Shown here: positions 12,665 to 23,967 of the stretch, piece by piece
How the letters are laid out: each line of letters opens with the position of its first letter
How positions within the stretch are numbered: position 1 is the first letter of the stretch
Source: Beverwykella pulmonaria
Taxonomy: Eukaryota; Ascomycota; Dothideomycetes; Pleosporales; Melanommataceae
Reading direction: 5' to 3'
DNA length: 64,000 nt
Assembly (NCBI GenBank): GCA_001599595.1
Contig: BCHH01000006.1
Coordinates: 1,299,197 to 1,363,196 of the forward strand
Notes under the pieces: model-generated
The model's database searches: none
Seen by the model: only the letters and a program-made list of their open reading frames with translations
Told to the model about the DNA's origin: nothing
Made by a program: the position numbers and the translations under genes

Positions 12665-13248
12665 GACTGGTGTCGCGGTGGTTACCGTGACAGCTAGTAA
12701 CAACTACCTAAGGTGTTATCTTGCCTATTATAAAGCTAGCTTTATTAAAGTTGTAGGTATCCTCGTCCAAGATACTATGTAGCCTTTGTACACTGTACCC
12801 GCTCAAACTAGCCACTAATAATTATAGGATCCTTGCATAGAGCTCTCTGCCTATTGTATGGTCGTGCGAAACAGGTAGTAAGGCTCTCTGTACGCTTAAC
12901 AAAGTTAGGTGGCTAGTTCTTGCCAACCTTCCCAGCATTGCGTACAGTAAGTAGCTTATTAGCTATATGTCGCACAGCGTTAAGGGTAGGCGGGAATCCT
13001 CGTGAAGCCAAGTCTAGTATATGTCTGACAATCGCCTCCTCTTCTAGCTTGGTGAGCTTCTTTGAATTAGGCTCACAATCGGATCGTGCAGCAATACCGG
13101 CGCGTCGTTTGCGGAGGGTCGATCGGGAGACGTTAAACGTTGAGGCAGCGCGTCGCTCCGATGTAATTTGGGCTCGATCAATAGATGAGATAGCAAGGGT
13201 CATATCTGCTTCATTGCAGGACAATCGAGTGGTATTTGGTTGAGCCAT
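12633..13248 (-). pseudogene. Decayed Fot1/pogo-type transposase
   Basis: From the ATG at 13248 the minus strand reads like the N-terminus of a Fot1-family transposase, a helix-turn-helix region (SRSTLRKRRAGIAAR, EEEAIVRHILDLASRGFPP). It stops at a TAG just after AGKVGKN, where relatives have Trp. Reading on in frame gives further transposase-like sequence (NFVKR...RQRALC; DEDTYNFN) with more TAG stops. The catalytic Asp of the usual YNFDE motif reads Asn. TGG to TAG is CpA to TpA on the other strand, the mark of repeat-induced point mutation. The coding half beyond the DDE start is missing. Confidence 0.75.
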
Positions 13249-13599
13249 AGTAGTTGATAGGTGACGCGCTGCAAAAAGTTGGTGGGGTGAACACCTCGCT
13301 TGTCTGGACACCTCGCTTGTGAAGTACAGTAGGCAAATCTCTTGTTTTGTTTTGTTCGCATGGCATACTCGTAGTTTATGTAGAGACGCCAGGGAGCGGA
13401 CAGAGGTGGTACCAGGCTTTGTCGATGGCCGAGTCAGGGGTGACTGGATCACAGAGTAGCATGGAATGATGCCAACGGCGGTCAAAAGGATGATCCAGGA
13501 ATTGGGAACATGACCGGGAAGTGTGGGTCACCTCCTCTTCATGTATATGCTTCTGCACTTGTATTTAGTCCAGCTCGCAGCCAGATAAGAATTCTTTTT

Positions 13600-13965
13600 A
13601 TAGAAGAAGAGCCAAAGTGGATTACGATAAAGCCGGCTATGAGAGATTATTAGGGCGTGTGCCTGCAGACGCTCAAGGGCCATGCAGTTCCGTCCACTCA
13701 GTAGCCTTCTCCCACGACTCAACTCGGCTGGCGTCGGGGTCAAGCGACCGCACAGTCAAGATCTGGGATGCGAGCAGCGGCGAGGGCCTCCAGATGCTCG
13801 AAGGCCATAGCAGTTCCGTCGACTCAGTAGCCTTCTCCCACGACTCAGCCCGGCTGGCGTCGGGTCAGACGACGACACAGTCAATCAGTGTCGAACCAGC
13901 TTCGACACAGCCATCCCATACACTTCGAGATGCGGTCCAACGCACAGCAATATCCACTTTGTAAT
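13600..13965 (+). pseudogene. Broken WD40 fragment of an NLR gene
   Basis: The plus strand reads EEEPKWITIKPAM, which matches the linker before the WD40 repeats of the neighbouring minus-strand NLR (KREEPGWITIKPAM). A TAG replaces the expected Trp. Two partial WD40 repeats follow (HSVAFSHDSTRLASGSSDRTVKIWDA and a second copy), each needing a frame change: one base is missing at the first GH, and another frame break occurs after LASG. It points the opposite way to the NLR gene. It is probably a relic of a second NLR copy. Confidence 0.75.
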
Positions 13966-14722
13966 GTAGAGACATACCAACACATCGCCCTCAAGCGCCG
14001 AAATCCGCCGTTATCCCCTCCGCTAACCGAAGGAGCGACCTAATCAAGCCCACCATGTCCTCCTTGCTTCTCGTGCCCACCAGCACCGATTCCTAGACCA
14101 AGCAAGCAGCCAAGATCTAGTCTCGGCTTGTTGAAGGGGAACTCAACGAGATAGGAGAGGTATAAGATAAGATAGAGTGCGACGGCCCTGAAAATCGAAG
14201 CCTGCGCTTCGGCAGGTGGGCTGAGTGGCACTGGCAGAACGCCATTGTTGCAAGCATATACGAAGGTGGAAAGGCTCGACATGTTTCGGTGATACAGCTG
14301 TCGTACGGCCAAACAACCAATGACTTCTTACATGAGCACTGAAACCTCTAGGGCCGTAGAGACGTGCCGTGATGGTGGCCATGCATGGCAAGACCCTACA
14401 CTATCCAGGGGCTGCATACAGCACCCTTCTCTTCAGCCATATCTATAAACCATCGCCTCCTCAATAAGATCATGGCCAGAGCGGGTCGGCAGTCCTCCCT
14501 GCTAGCGTCATCGGAGAAGCTCGTCAGTTTCACGAGGCTGACGTGACTCTTCAAGGCGTACATAGTTTCTAGAAGTTACCATCTCACCACCACTGGATCT
14601 AGCGCATGCTCGAAGCTTCGCTGTGGCAAATTGGCAGGCTATATATTCATATCGATCCCCGGCCCTCTATGAAAGAGAGAGAATAAAATATATATAGGAT
14701 AGCAAGAATACATTAAGACAAC
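13966..14722. other. Between WD40 fragment and NLR 3' end, no firm gene
   Basis: A minus-strand frame at 14040-14312 (90 codons) ends in a glycine-rich tail (GIGAGGHEKQGGHGGLD) behind a hydrophobic stretch. It could be a small gene, but it has no supporting neighbour, leader or homology that can be seen. Confidence 0.3.
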
Positions 14723-17700
14723 TTAGGACCTGTTACGCTCATTTTTGCATATCCACACCCTTCCCGTTCCAACACCAATGCTAATTTTATTCCTTGACAC
14801 TGCTGAGCATGACGGCCGATGCTCTGAGGGCAGCCACACTAGATTCTCTGAATTATGTGTTATCCATACACTATCTGCGCTTAGAGCAAGGCCTTGATAC
14901 TGAGGATCGCTAGGCTCTGAAATAGTTCGAAGTGTGACTGAACATGACAGAGTACTAATGTCGATAGTGCCAATATCCGTGTGGAGATATGAGCCAGAAA
15001 TGTCAAATGATATGTGGTAGAGATTCTTGCCAATGCTAAGCGCCGATAAGCACTCGCCGCTGTGCGCATCCCAGATCTTGACTGTGTTGTCGTCCGACGC
15101 CGACGCGACCCGAGCCGAGTCGTGTGAGAAGGCCACTGAGNNNNNNNNNNNNNNNNNNNNNNNNNNNNNNNNNNNNNNNNNNNNNNNNNNNNNNNNNNNN
15201 NNNNNNNNNNNNNNNNNNNNNNNNNNNNNNNNNNNNNNNNNNNNNNNNNNNNNNNNNNNNNNNNNNNNNNNNNNNNNNNNNNNNNNNNNNNNNNNNNNNN
15301 NNNNNNNNNNNNNNNNNNNNNNNNNNNNNNNNNNNNNNNNNNNNNNNNNNNNNNNNNNNNNNNNNNNNNNNNNNNNNNNNNNNNNNNNNNNNNNNNNNNN
15401 NNNNNNNNNNNNNNNNNNNNNNNNNNNNNNNNNNNNNNNNNNNNNNNNNNNNNNNNNNNNNNNNNNNNNNNNNNNNNNNNNNNNNNNNNNNNNNNNNNNN
15501 NNNNNNNNNNNNNNNNNNNNNNNNNNNNNNNNNNNNNNNNNNNNNNNNNNNNNNNNNNNNNNNNNNNNNNNNNNNNNNNNNNNNNNNNNNNNNNNNNNNN
15601 NNNNNNNNNNNNNNNNNNNNNNNNNNNNNNNNNNNNNNNNNNNNNNNNNNNNNNNNNNNNNNNNNNNNNNNNNNNNNNNNNNNNNNNNNNNNNNNNNNNN
15701 NNNNNNNNNNNNNNNNNNNNNNNNNNNNNNNNNNNNNNNNNNNNNNNNNNNNNNNNNNNNNNNNNNNNNNNNNNNNNNNNNNNNNNNNNNNNNNNNNNNN
15801 NNNNNNNNNNNNNNNNNNNNNNNNNNNNNNNNNNNNNNNNNNNNNNNNNNNNNNNNNNNNNNNTTGTCGCCCGACGCCGACGCGACCCGAGCCGAGTCGT
15901 GTGAGAAGGCCACAGAGCTGACCCAACCGCTATGCCCCTCAAGCGTCTGTAGGCAGGGGCCCCATTTCTCTTGCATAGCCGGCTTTATTGTGATCCAGCC
16001 TGGCTCTTCCCTCTTGAAAAGACGTCGTATTAGACTGCGAGTAGGGCTGAATAGGAGCGCGGAAGCATATGCCTGAAGAGGACTGTTCTCTATGGCCCAC
16101 TTGTGATACATAACAAATCGTCGTGCATCATGAACTAGTTCAATTAATGCAGATGCATCTGCTTCTCTCTAATTCATATTAGCATGTATTATACATAGCA
16201 TCGCTAATCTAGGGATTACCTGGATAAAGGTCTCTAGTTTTGCCATTGACATTACCCCTTTAGACATGCTCTTGCACAGGCTAAGAGCCTCAAGCCAATA
16301 GAGATATTTTGCTCGCATAAAGCTATCAACTGCACTAAGATCCTGCAGGTTAACTCTGCAATTTTTAGAAGAGTTTGGTTTCCAGTCACAGAGGTGATCA
16401 ACCCAGTAGATGCATGAGTAGCGTGACGCTGCTAATGGATCTAGCGCTGGCTGCTTAACTCGCTCAATAGGATATCCTGGCGCACTCAGGCCATATATGT
16501 CTTGCCGCAGAGTCCTAGACAGAATTTGGATAGATCTCGAGAAGATGACATGGTGGATCTCGTTGGTTCCGCTTAGGAAACGCTCGCTAACAGCCTTTGT
16601 AGATAGAAAGTCCTTTGCAGATTGATGCACAAAGTAGACAGTGTTGTCTCGTAGCGTGAGGAATGAACCGCAGTGGCCAATAATCTCTTGTATTGATTCA
16701 GGTTCGTCTGCCACGTCCTTGAGTTGCTCTACAAGCGTAACCAGCTCGTCTAGCGTGGTTGGTTGATATACAGTCGCGGCCACAGCTAGGATTTCCTTGC
16801 AAACATCAGCATCGTCTGAGTTGTTTATCTGCTGCATCATCCGTTCATATAGTGAGTCAAGGCCAGGCGGGAAGGCGTTCAGCTTCTTTATAACATTTCG
16901 CCTAGCGACTTCTTTAAGGTTTTGGCACACCAACGCCACCCAAAGGAAAGTACCGTCTGCGTTCTGTGACAAGTAACGCTGGACAGCGTCCCGTGTATTA
17001 GTAGAATATCCATGTCACTTTGCCAGCCCATCCACCTTGAACTGGATGTATGTTGCAACAGCACTGGAGATTGATTCTTCATTAAGCTCAAGACACAGTC
17101 TGATTCCCTGCGTCGCAGTGTCGAGGTTTTTCTCAATATCCGGCCAGTTGCGGCTTGAGACAATCCACTTGACACGAGAAGATACAGACGATTTCTGCAC
17201 AATGAAGTCTAATAAATTTGGCAAGTCTGTTACGCATTCATCAAGCGCGTCAACAACTAAGTACGTAGTGCTTAAGCTCGGGTCTCGCAAGATGTCTGCG
17301 AATATCTTAGATAAGGCAACCCAGGCATTCGCATCCTCAAAGAGCGCCTTGCCTGCGTAGTCGAGCTCCTTTTGTATATGCGAGACGAGTGATGGCTGTT
17401 GATTGACAAGCAAGTACAGCAGACCTCGCAGCACGGCGGTAGCGGTGTTGATTCGTGAGTCTGTGGCCTGACAGAAGAAGTAGGACAGGAGATCCCTCTT
17501 AGCCATTGACTTCTTTAGCTCGTCGACAATACCGCAGAGCAGCATTGTTTTACCCTTACCAGGATCGCCCTTGATCCACAGCAGTCGGCTCTGCTGATTG
17601 TCCCGCCATTGTTGGAAGTCGTAGTTTGTAAGGATCCAGCGGTAAGAGTCCTCTAACAGTCCGCCCTTTGTATCTTCAATGCGCTTCTTGTCATCACGGG

Positions 17701-18541
17701 GATTGGTGAGGCGTAAATCTTGGATACATTTCTCCAGCTTACTGATCTCGCCCATAAGCCGTTTAAACGCACTCGCTTCCCCTTCGCCATAGATGGGCAG
17801 TATGTAGACACCAAAGATACCCAGCAATGAGTACGCTCTATCTTCTTTAAGCTTGGTATCGCGGTGTTCAATCCAGGATAATCGCTCGTTGACGCTGAAC
17901 TGAGATAAAGGGGCTCCTTTAAGCGCTAACTCTGGAATATTTGTTATCTCATGAATTTGTTGTGTTAGAGAGCTTTTATCACCAAGTCGCTTGCATTCCC
18001 GGGAGAAGAATTCTACTGAGCTTGGGGCAAGCAGCTCTTGGAGCGTCCAACCTCGAGTAAACCACTTGCTTTTCTGGAGATCCAATCTCAACTGCTGTTG
18101 ATTGGGATTGGAGTGGGCGCCAGTAGTGAACCACCTACTTTTCCCGAAGTGTGGTTCCAACTGCTGCGGATTGGACTCAGAGTAGGAGCTAGAAGGGCTA
18201 GAGACATCCAACAGATAAACGTAGCATCGAGCTGCGCTGCGATACCAGTGAAACATGGAGTTGATAACCTGTGAAAGTTCGGCCTTGTTTGCCTTGTTGA
18301 TACAGCAAGTATCAATCCAGAAGTATTGTAAGTTATCTTGTCTAGCCTGCTCTCCACAGAACCGGAGCTTCTCATAGCCAGGCTTATCCTTGCCTGTACC
18401 ATTCGTTAGGTCATCGAAGGTGACCTCCTCAGTATCTGCTCCCCATGTATGCGAGAGGATTGCATAGGGAGGGATTGCCTCGTTGCGACCGAATTTAGTA
18501 AGACTGAACTCGCCAGTGTCGCTGCGTTGCAAAAGACGCAT
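14723..18541 (-). CDS. HET-NACHT-WD40 NLR gene, interrupted by a TGA and an assembly gap
   Basis: Start ATG at 18541. The first 508 codons encode a HET domain (YAILSHTWG, FWIDTCCINK, RGWTLQELLAP) and a NACHT NTPase with Walker A GDPGKGKT and Walker B YLVVDALDE. A TGA at 17017-17015 then interrupts the frame. Translation through it continues unbroken in the same frame (TRDAVQRYLSQNADGTFLWVALVC). A 51-base intron (16219-16169) joins the linker and WD40 exon (16168-14723). The WD40 part contains 723 N bases flanked by nearly identical repeat sequence (FSHDSARVASAS). The family is the fungal HNWD/STAND group tied to heterokaryon incompatibility, with WD40 repeats as the sensor. As read, the product would be a truncated HET-NACHT protein. 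Sequencing error cannot be excluded. Confidence 0.88.
15141..15863. other. Assembly gap of 723 N inside WD40 repeats
   Basis: The bases on both sides of the gap are almost the same 50-mer of a WD40 repeat (one C/T and one T/A difference visible). The gap is therefore most likely collapsed high-identity repeats. Its length is a multiple of three but may only be an estimate. Confidence 0.95.
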
Positions 18542-19954
18542 TGTTCCGCACGGAGCTGGACAGAGGCAAGCGGTAGGGATAGAATTTGGCTGGGCTTAAC
18601 CGTGATGGTCTAGCGGGAGAGACGAGCACAGCAACTCCATCTGTAAATATCGGCCTTAACTATCAGATCAGCAAGCATACGGGGGAATTAAAGGCTGAGC
18701 TATACCGAAATAATCGCATCCAAAAGCGCAACAGTACAATGCTGCTGTACCCTTTTGGTTTTGTGAGGAGGGAGTTGGATCAAGTTGAGGTTGGAGTGGG
18801 ATGCGGCTGGTTGTACAACTCAGAGTGTGGCGAGGCTAACATACAGCAGCTGCAGAAGCCGGCAATGTACATCTCAAGACGTGCGTGAACACCTTGTAGA
18901 CGCTAGCAGGGAGGAAGGCCGACCCGCTCTGGCACAGACCTTGTGAGGGTGGCGATTCTGTAGGTGTTCTCAGGGAGTTGACTGGAAGTTTGGCCAAAGG
19001 TGTTGGACCGCAAGGCTGCGGGCAGAGGTCGGCCCGCTTGCCAAGATTTTGCACAACCACAGGCCTAACAGCCAGGGTTATTCTGCACTAACTGGATTTG
19101 GCAATTACTTTGATTAAAGGTACCGACCGGGTTGTCGACCTTGCAAAGCTTAATACTGATGCTCTAGTAAATAGATATTGTTTCGCCATATAAGACGAGA
19201 ATGCGACGACACGAATGTAATTTTTAGGTTGGAAAAGCTCTTAATGTCCAAAAGTAGCCATAGCACACTACTCATACAATTTTTTTTAGCAAAGCTCAAC
19301 GTGTATGCAGATTTATAGTAACCTGAAGTCAAAGTACCCCTCGTATTTTCCGGCACAGGTGGTTTTCCGGCACGCATGGAGGGACGTTAGATCAGCACAT
19401 AGCCTTTCTTCATGTACATTCTCACAGCATAACAATGCCAATAGCACCTCAACATAAAATGCTGCGAACAATGCACCATCGAGCAAAGCTCCTGAATCGC
19501 AATTCCTATACAGTTCTCGAATTCGACACTGCAACTACAGCGCCAATATTCAGGTGGTACAAGCCCAGCATCACAATCAACCAATAGGCACAAGGTGTTG
19601 AAGTAAAGGTTGAATTGGACGATTCCAAAAGGTGTGTGGTGTAGGTGAGTCGAATATCTAATATTGTACAAGAGTCTACAGCAGCAGCATGATCCCCCAT
19701 CCCGAAACCTTGTCGAATTTCCATTGTGGAGCTTCAGTCGAAGACAGAGAGGCAATGGTAGCTGGAAACGTGAGGAATTCTCAGTCGAAAACACCAGATA
19801 AAGTTGAATCATGGCGTCGGTGGTCCCCTTCTATATGAATGTGGTTGTAGAATCGAAAAAGTGAGTTAAGAATGGAAAGGCAGGTATTCAGATCTTTGCA
19901 TCCGAGGTTCGCCCAGCCATGGTGCTCGCTCAGACGCCATTCAGATTGAGTGAT
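18542..19954. other. Intergenic, no gene recognised
   Basis: The stretch lies between the start of the NLR gene and the repeat-peptide gene. A minus-strand frame at 19387-19812 (141 codons, cysteine- and leucine-rich) follows the repeat-peptide gene but has no recognisable motif. It may be its 3' untranslated region. Confidence 0.4.
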
Positions 19955-20068
19955 CTACTGTACGGTGCAGTTGAGGCCGGGGGTCGGGCCGCGCATGACG
20001 ATGCAGTTCAAGCCGGGCGTGGGACCGCGCTGGACGGTGCAGTTGAGTCCTGGAGTTGGTCCCCTCAT
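19955..20068 (-). CDS. 37-residue peptide made of three 12-residue tandem units
   Basis: The ATG at 20068 opens a 37-codon frame ending in TAG. After Met the peptide is RGPTPGLNCTVQ, then RGPTPGLNCIVM, then RGPTPGLNCTVQ. The codons of the first and third units differ at about seven positions, all silent (for example AGG/CGC, CCA/CCG, ACT/ACC, GTC/GTA). This shows that the peptide, not the DNA, has been kept. The leader before the ATG is A/C-rich (CACCAAGATCATCAAA), as expected for a translated fungal gene, and a TATA-like run lies about 45 bases upstream. There is no signal peptide and there are no dibasic sites between units. It is not recognised as a known pheromone or RiPP precursor. A further exon after the last Thr codon cannot be excluded. 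Confidence 0.6.
   Translation of the reverse strand: MRGPTPGLNCTVQRGPTPGLNCIVMRGPTPGLNCTVQ
19958..20065 (-). repeat. Three tandem 36-base coding units
   Basis: Three direct 36-base units fill the small peptide gene. They are diverged in DNA but nearly identical in protein, unlike recent slippage repeats. Confidence 0.85.
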
Positions 20069-21036
20069 TTTGATGATCTTGGTGGTTGGTAGTCGGCAGT
20101 GAGTGTTTAAAAGTATAAAAGATTGTAACTGCTGGTGGTGAGGAGAATATCAAAGAGGAGAATTTAACCTCATATTTATGACTTCTTGGAGACTACCAAA
20201 AATTCAATTTCCTTTGACTACAATGAAGAACTGAGGCTCAAAGATAGATACTGATGGTGATACAAAGGATAGCTTGTGGTTGCGGTGTGTGTATTGAGTT
20301 GGTCGTTTGTGTGCGAAGGGTGAACAAGCGCCGTTACTATTGTTCTCCTTAATATTGTTCTCAACACTAGCACTCTCGCCGAACTCGAATACCTCATTAA
20401 AGATCGTTCCGCGAGAGGCTAGGAAAAAGATTGGCATCTGAGGCGCTTTGCCACTCCTCATTGTCTTTTGCTTCCTTTGGTGGTCGTTTGTGAAATTTCT
20501 GGAAGGCCCTCGGAGGCCCACATCGGAATCGATAGCTTCGAAAGGGCAGCAGGACCCCTGCTGACACACATAAAACCACTTGAACGGAAATTATGTTTGT
20601 GCTAATGACCTTCCAAAAGATTTCTTAATAAAGAATACGCCCAGAGGGTCGAGCAAATGGCATACCGCGGATGAGTAGCGGCGCACTGCATTCGATCTCA
20701 AAGAGTTTGGCTTCTCTAATAATGCCCGAGTGATGTAAGCTGATAGATTCCTGCCGATGTATCAAGGGAATACGTTCGTTGAAGCCTTGGTTGTTTATAA
20801 ATCCACGCCACTAACCCTAGAACAGTGCCCACCAACGACTAAAGTCCTTCAGGGGAATTGACATTGACGTTACGATGAAAAGCGCTGGGCCTGGCGTATG
20901 TCCCTGGGACCAAAACGACGAAGAGATTTGGGGGAGTGACCCTTTTAGATATTGCTGCTTGCTATGTTGAATGTGCTCCTCTTCAGGAATCAAGCCAGCA
21001 TCCGCCTCATGTTACACTACCATGCAGTCGTTACGT
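20069..21036. other. Intergenic, upstream of repeat-peptide gene and downstream of Zn2Cys6 gene
   Basis: The first 100 bases carry a TATA-like run and A/C-rich leader for the peptide gene on the minus strand. A minus-strand frame of 121 codons at 20204-20569 has no recognisable domain and was not called. Confidence 0.4.
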
Positions 21037-23575
21037 TTATTGATCAGATGGAGGGATGTAGTACGTAGAACTGAGAAGATTTAATGGATCTTGGAAGTCG
21101 TGAAAGCCGTTCGAAAACATTTGGTCGACGCCTGGGGTCATTCCGATCCACGATTCCATGGCACTATTCGACGCCCAGTTTTGCTGGGGAATCATGTTGG
21201 ACTGTCCTTGCATCGTAGAGTCCCAAAGAGTCTGGATATAGGTCTTAGTTTTATCATATCATATTGCTGCAAATAACTTACCCAGTCGATTTCTGATGGT
21301 ATGTCAGGCATGTCCAGCGACGGCACATCGGTTGACCAAGTGCCCCAGATCTGAGGCTGAAGATCTTCAGATGTTGAGTCAGGTGTCAATTGATTTAATT
21401 TCGGGGTTATATTGGCAGTGTCTGCATGATATTAGCATTAGTCGACTTGAAGTATGTTTTGAACGCACTCTTCTCTAATCTGTCGAAGATTGAATCCTGT
21501 GAAACTGCGCCAGGCTGCTTTCCATCATCCCCAGCACACTTCTTCAACATAGCCTTGAGGATTTCCGCCCCCTTAACGGATTCCCGGAATCGATTGGGAT
21601 GGTTTGACCTATGCTAGATATGAGTCAATGTTCAAACGGAGCGTCCGCTGTCCGATATTTACCAGATACCGTAGGTGACCTCTAAAGCTTCCAACAATTC
21701 GGGCACTCGAGGCGTTTTGTCTCCGACAGCTCGAAGATGATTAAGCTCAAGACAAAGAATCATTGCCGCGAGTAGATAATCATACGTTTGGAGAGATGAC
21801 ATATACCACCACACCTTGTGCAGTTGTCCTCCAGGTTCACAGGCGTGGAATATGATCTTTTGGTAGTTTAGGATCTTCAAAGCAGACTGGACGCAAATCT
21901 TTCGGGATTCCGCAAATTTCGGATATGTCTGACCAGCTGTGAGGTAGGTTCGATGCAGTACGACCCGAGTTTTGAGATACAGTAATTTGATGTTGAATCT
22001 AGCCATAACCAAGGTCGGGGCGTCCGTGATACAATCTTCCATAGGTCGAACTTGCATACCATCTGGAAGCTGCTCATGTGTTTCTACTAACCGTTTGTCT
22101 AGTTCCATGACGACCGAATGCCTAGGCGGAATAACCTTTTGCGATAGTTCTGCAGCTTCTGCAAAGATGACGCAGATCCTGGACTTAGCAATTGTGTACA
22201 TCCCAGGCGTAATTTCAGTAAGAGGGCGAGACCTGGGCAGCTCGGTCATCGTGGGAAAGATATCGGAGTCGTATAGATTCCGAGGGGATCGAACATCACT
22301 TTCAACCCTACGAATCAAAGTAGGTAATCCGATGGCAAAGGATATGAGAACGTCCATCTATCATTGAGTTAGCTGTTCCGATCTACTTAGTAGAAAGAGG
22401 AAGAAGGTATATACCATGTTAAGCACGTGCCAAACCCTTCTTCGCATCTCTCCCTGGAAGGGAGACATGTCACTGAAAGCATTTGCATCTCTATGGTAGC
22501 CCATTCGCATTGCCACCCGTAGGACCACGCCATTCATCAACCAGATCTTCGAATGGCGATCGTCTCTTCTCAAAAACTCACATTCTCCGTAAATCATGAG
22601 TGCTTCGAGAGTGTATGGTTGGCACTTGGCTACATCTGCCAATACGAGCGCAGATGAGGCGAGTTGTTGGTATCTCTGGACAGAACTGGTCAGATAGTCG
22701 CTTGTATCGGAAGTTGATCTCGACGAGCGATCATAAGCCCCGGCATATGCGTTCAATCCAGGGTTTCGTGGGCCAAGAATGATGCCGAGAGCCATTGCGC
22801 TGTACAGGAGTGCAATCCACATCACCGAAGTTGATGAGGGGTCCTGCCAGAATTGCTTGTACTCTTCTTGAAACGTGGGAGCGTGGATGATGTACAACAG
22901 CGGATCGGCGGAGTTGAACCAGAGAGGCATAATTCGATCAACCTCTTCCTTTGGTGGCATTTCTTGTATCAACTGCGCTTTTGTGATCGGTCTAGGCATT
23001 CCAAAAGTGACTGTAGAGCGTGCTTCGTAATCGTCCCACTGCTCCTCCTGCGGTTCTTCTTCTCCGTCGTCATCCTCAAGGCTATCTTTGACCTCTTCTA
23101 TCTCTTTCAGCAACGAGGACCAGTGTCCTGCTCCAACATAGTTCGCCTTGGTGCCTGCGTGGCTAATTTGAAGCCGGCCAAAGGATTCGGTGGCGGGCTC
23201 GATCTGTGCCTCCTGGTTGGCCTCGACATGCTCTCCGCTCTTGGAGTTAGTTCCTTTCTCTTGCTCTTGTGATTTCTGATTGATCAGATTGACCACCAAG
23301 CTTTCAAGGTTCTTTATTCGTCCCCTCATGTTCTGGGCTTGCTTGTTTCGGGCAGGTGGTGGTACATATCGACATGCTTCGTGTCGTGATCGCTTGGCAC
23401 ATTGATCGCAAATTGGATGCTCTCGGTTACATTTGAGTTTTCCTTGTCTACACGGCGTACAACTCAGTTGAGGTCTAGCTCGTTTGATAGGTGCGCGACC
23501 AAGGAGGTCTGCAGATGGTGTGATAGAGGTATCATTACTAGCGTCCGAACCGGTAGGTGGAGTCATTTCTGTCAT
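21037..23575 (-). CDS. Zn2Cys6 fungal transcription factor with Fungal_trans domain
   Basis: Five exons on the minus strand, 23575-22415, 22357-21663, 21608-21469, 21421-21282 and 21231-21037, give 776 residues. The ATG at 23575 (MTEMTPPTG) was chosen because the longer frame upstream starts with GTG. The DNA-binding cluster near residues 40-70 has the spacing C-x2-C-x6-C-x6-C-x2-C-x8-C (SCTPCRQGKLKC...). A short coiled-coil linker (MRGRIKNLESLVVNLINQ) follows. The fungal-specific middle homology domain covers about residues 190-560 (LWFNSADPLLYIIHAPTF, MRMGYHRDA). The Gln/Met/Trp-rich tail is an expected activation region. The fourth exon depends on a GTGCGT donor and the CTAAT branch site visible upstream of 21421. 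It is divergent from the HAD gene. The target pathway is unknown. Confidence 0.9.
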
Positions 23576-23967
23576 TTTCCAGGCGTTCCTGAAGCTGGAA
23601 GTTCTGTTGCTAGCATTCACAGTTGTTGTCCAATGTGGCTGAGCAGACGGTGACTACCCCGCTCTCACTCGTCAACCCTCCTTCGACTTCACTTGGCGAT
23701 ACTCACTTTTTTATAAAGCTCCCTCCGGCGGGTATAGCAGTAACAGGCTGAGCGGTGATGATGCTCTTGACCTGTGGCTGGTTTGTGCTTGCTGGTAGGC
23801 ATGAAGCCGTTCTGTAAGCATGAGGGGCGCGCAGATGTTCGTCTTGGTATCAATATCCCGCCGTAGCCTTAGAAAGATGGCCGGTTCCAGCCACTCACGA
23901 GCTGCCATCTGCGGACTGCCGACAATTTCATCCTCGAACCGTCAACCGTGGGAACATCACCCTCGCA
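23576..23967. promoter_or_regulatory. Divergent promoter region, Zn2Cys6 gene and HAD gene
   Basis: A 392-base region lies between two divergent ATGs (23575 minus, 23968 plus). No specific site was identified. Confidence 0.4.

Larger units (their letters stand above)
12571..13320. mobile_element. Remnant of a Fot1/pogo-type DNA transposon
   Basis: The region holds a decayed transposase frame on the minus strand. It is bounded by similar inverted motifs: CAAGCGAGACAAGG at 12571 on the plus strand, and the complement of ACACCTCGCTTGT, present twice at 13291-13320. About 750 bases is far below the roughly 2 kb of an intact Fot1-like element, so it is internally deleted. The ends are tentative. 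Confidence 0.6.

Noticed and set aside
16975..17020. Possible 45-base intron removing the TGA of the NLR gene
   Set aside because: It has a GT start, a TACTAAT box and an AG end, but splicing shifts the frame. The sequence inside it also matches coding sequence expected for the family.
19958..20065. Regular 36-base repeats suggesting a CRISPR-like array
   Set aside because: The host is a eukaryote, there are no spacers, and the units are in frame with silent differences. This is a coding repeat.
22853..23272. Plus-strand frame of 139 codons
   Set aside because: It is the shadow of the Zn2Cys6 gene, whose zinc cluster and middle homology region are on the minus strand.
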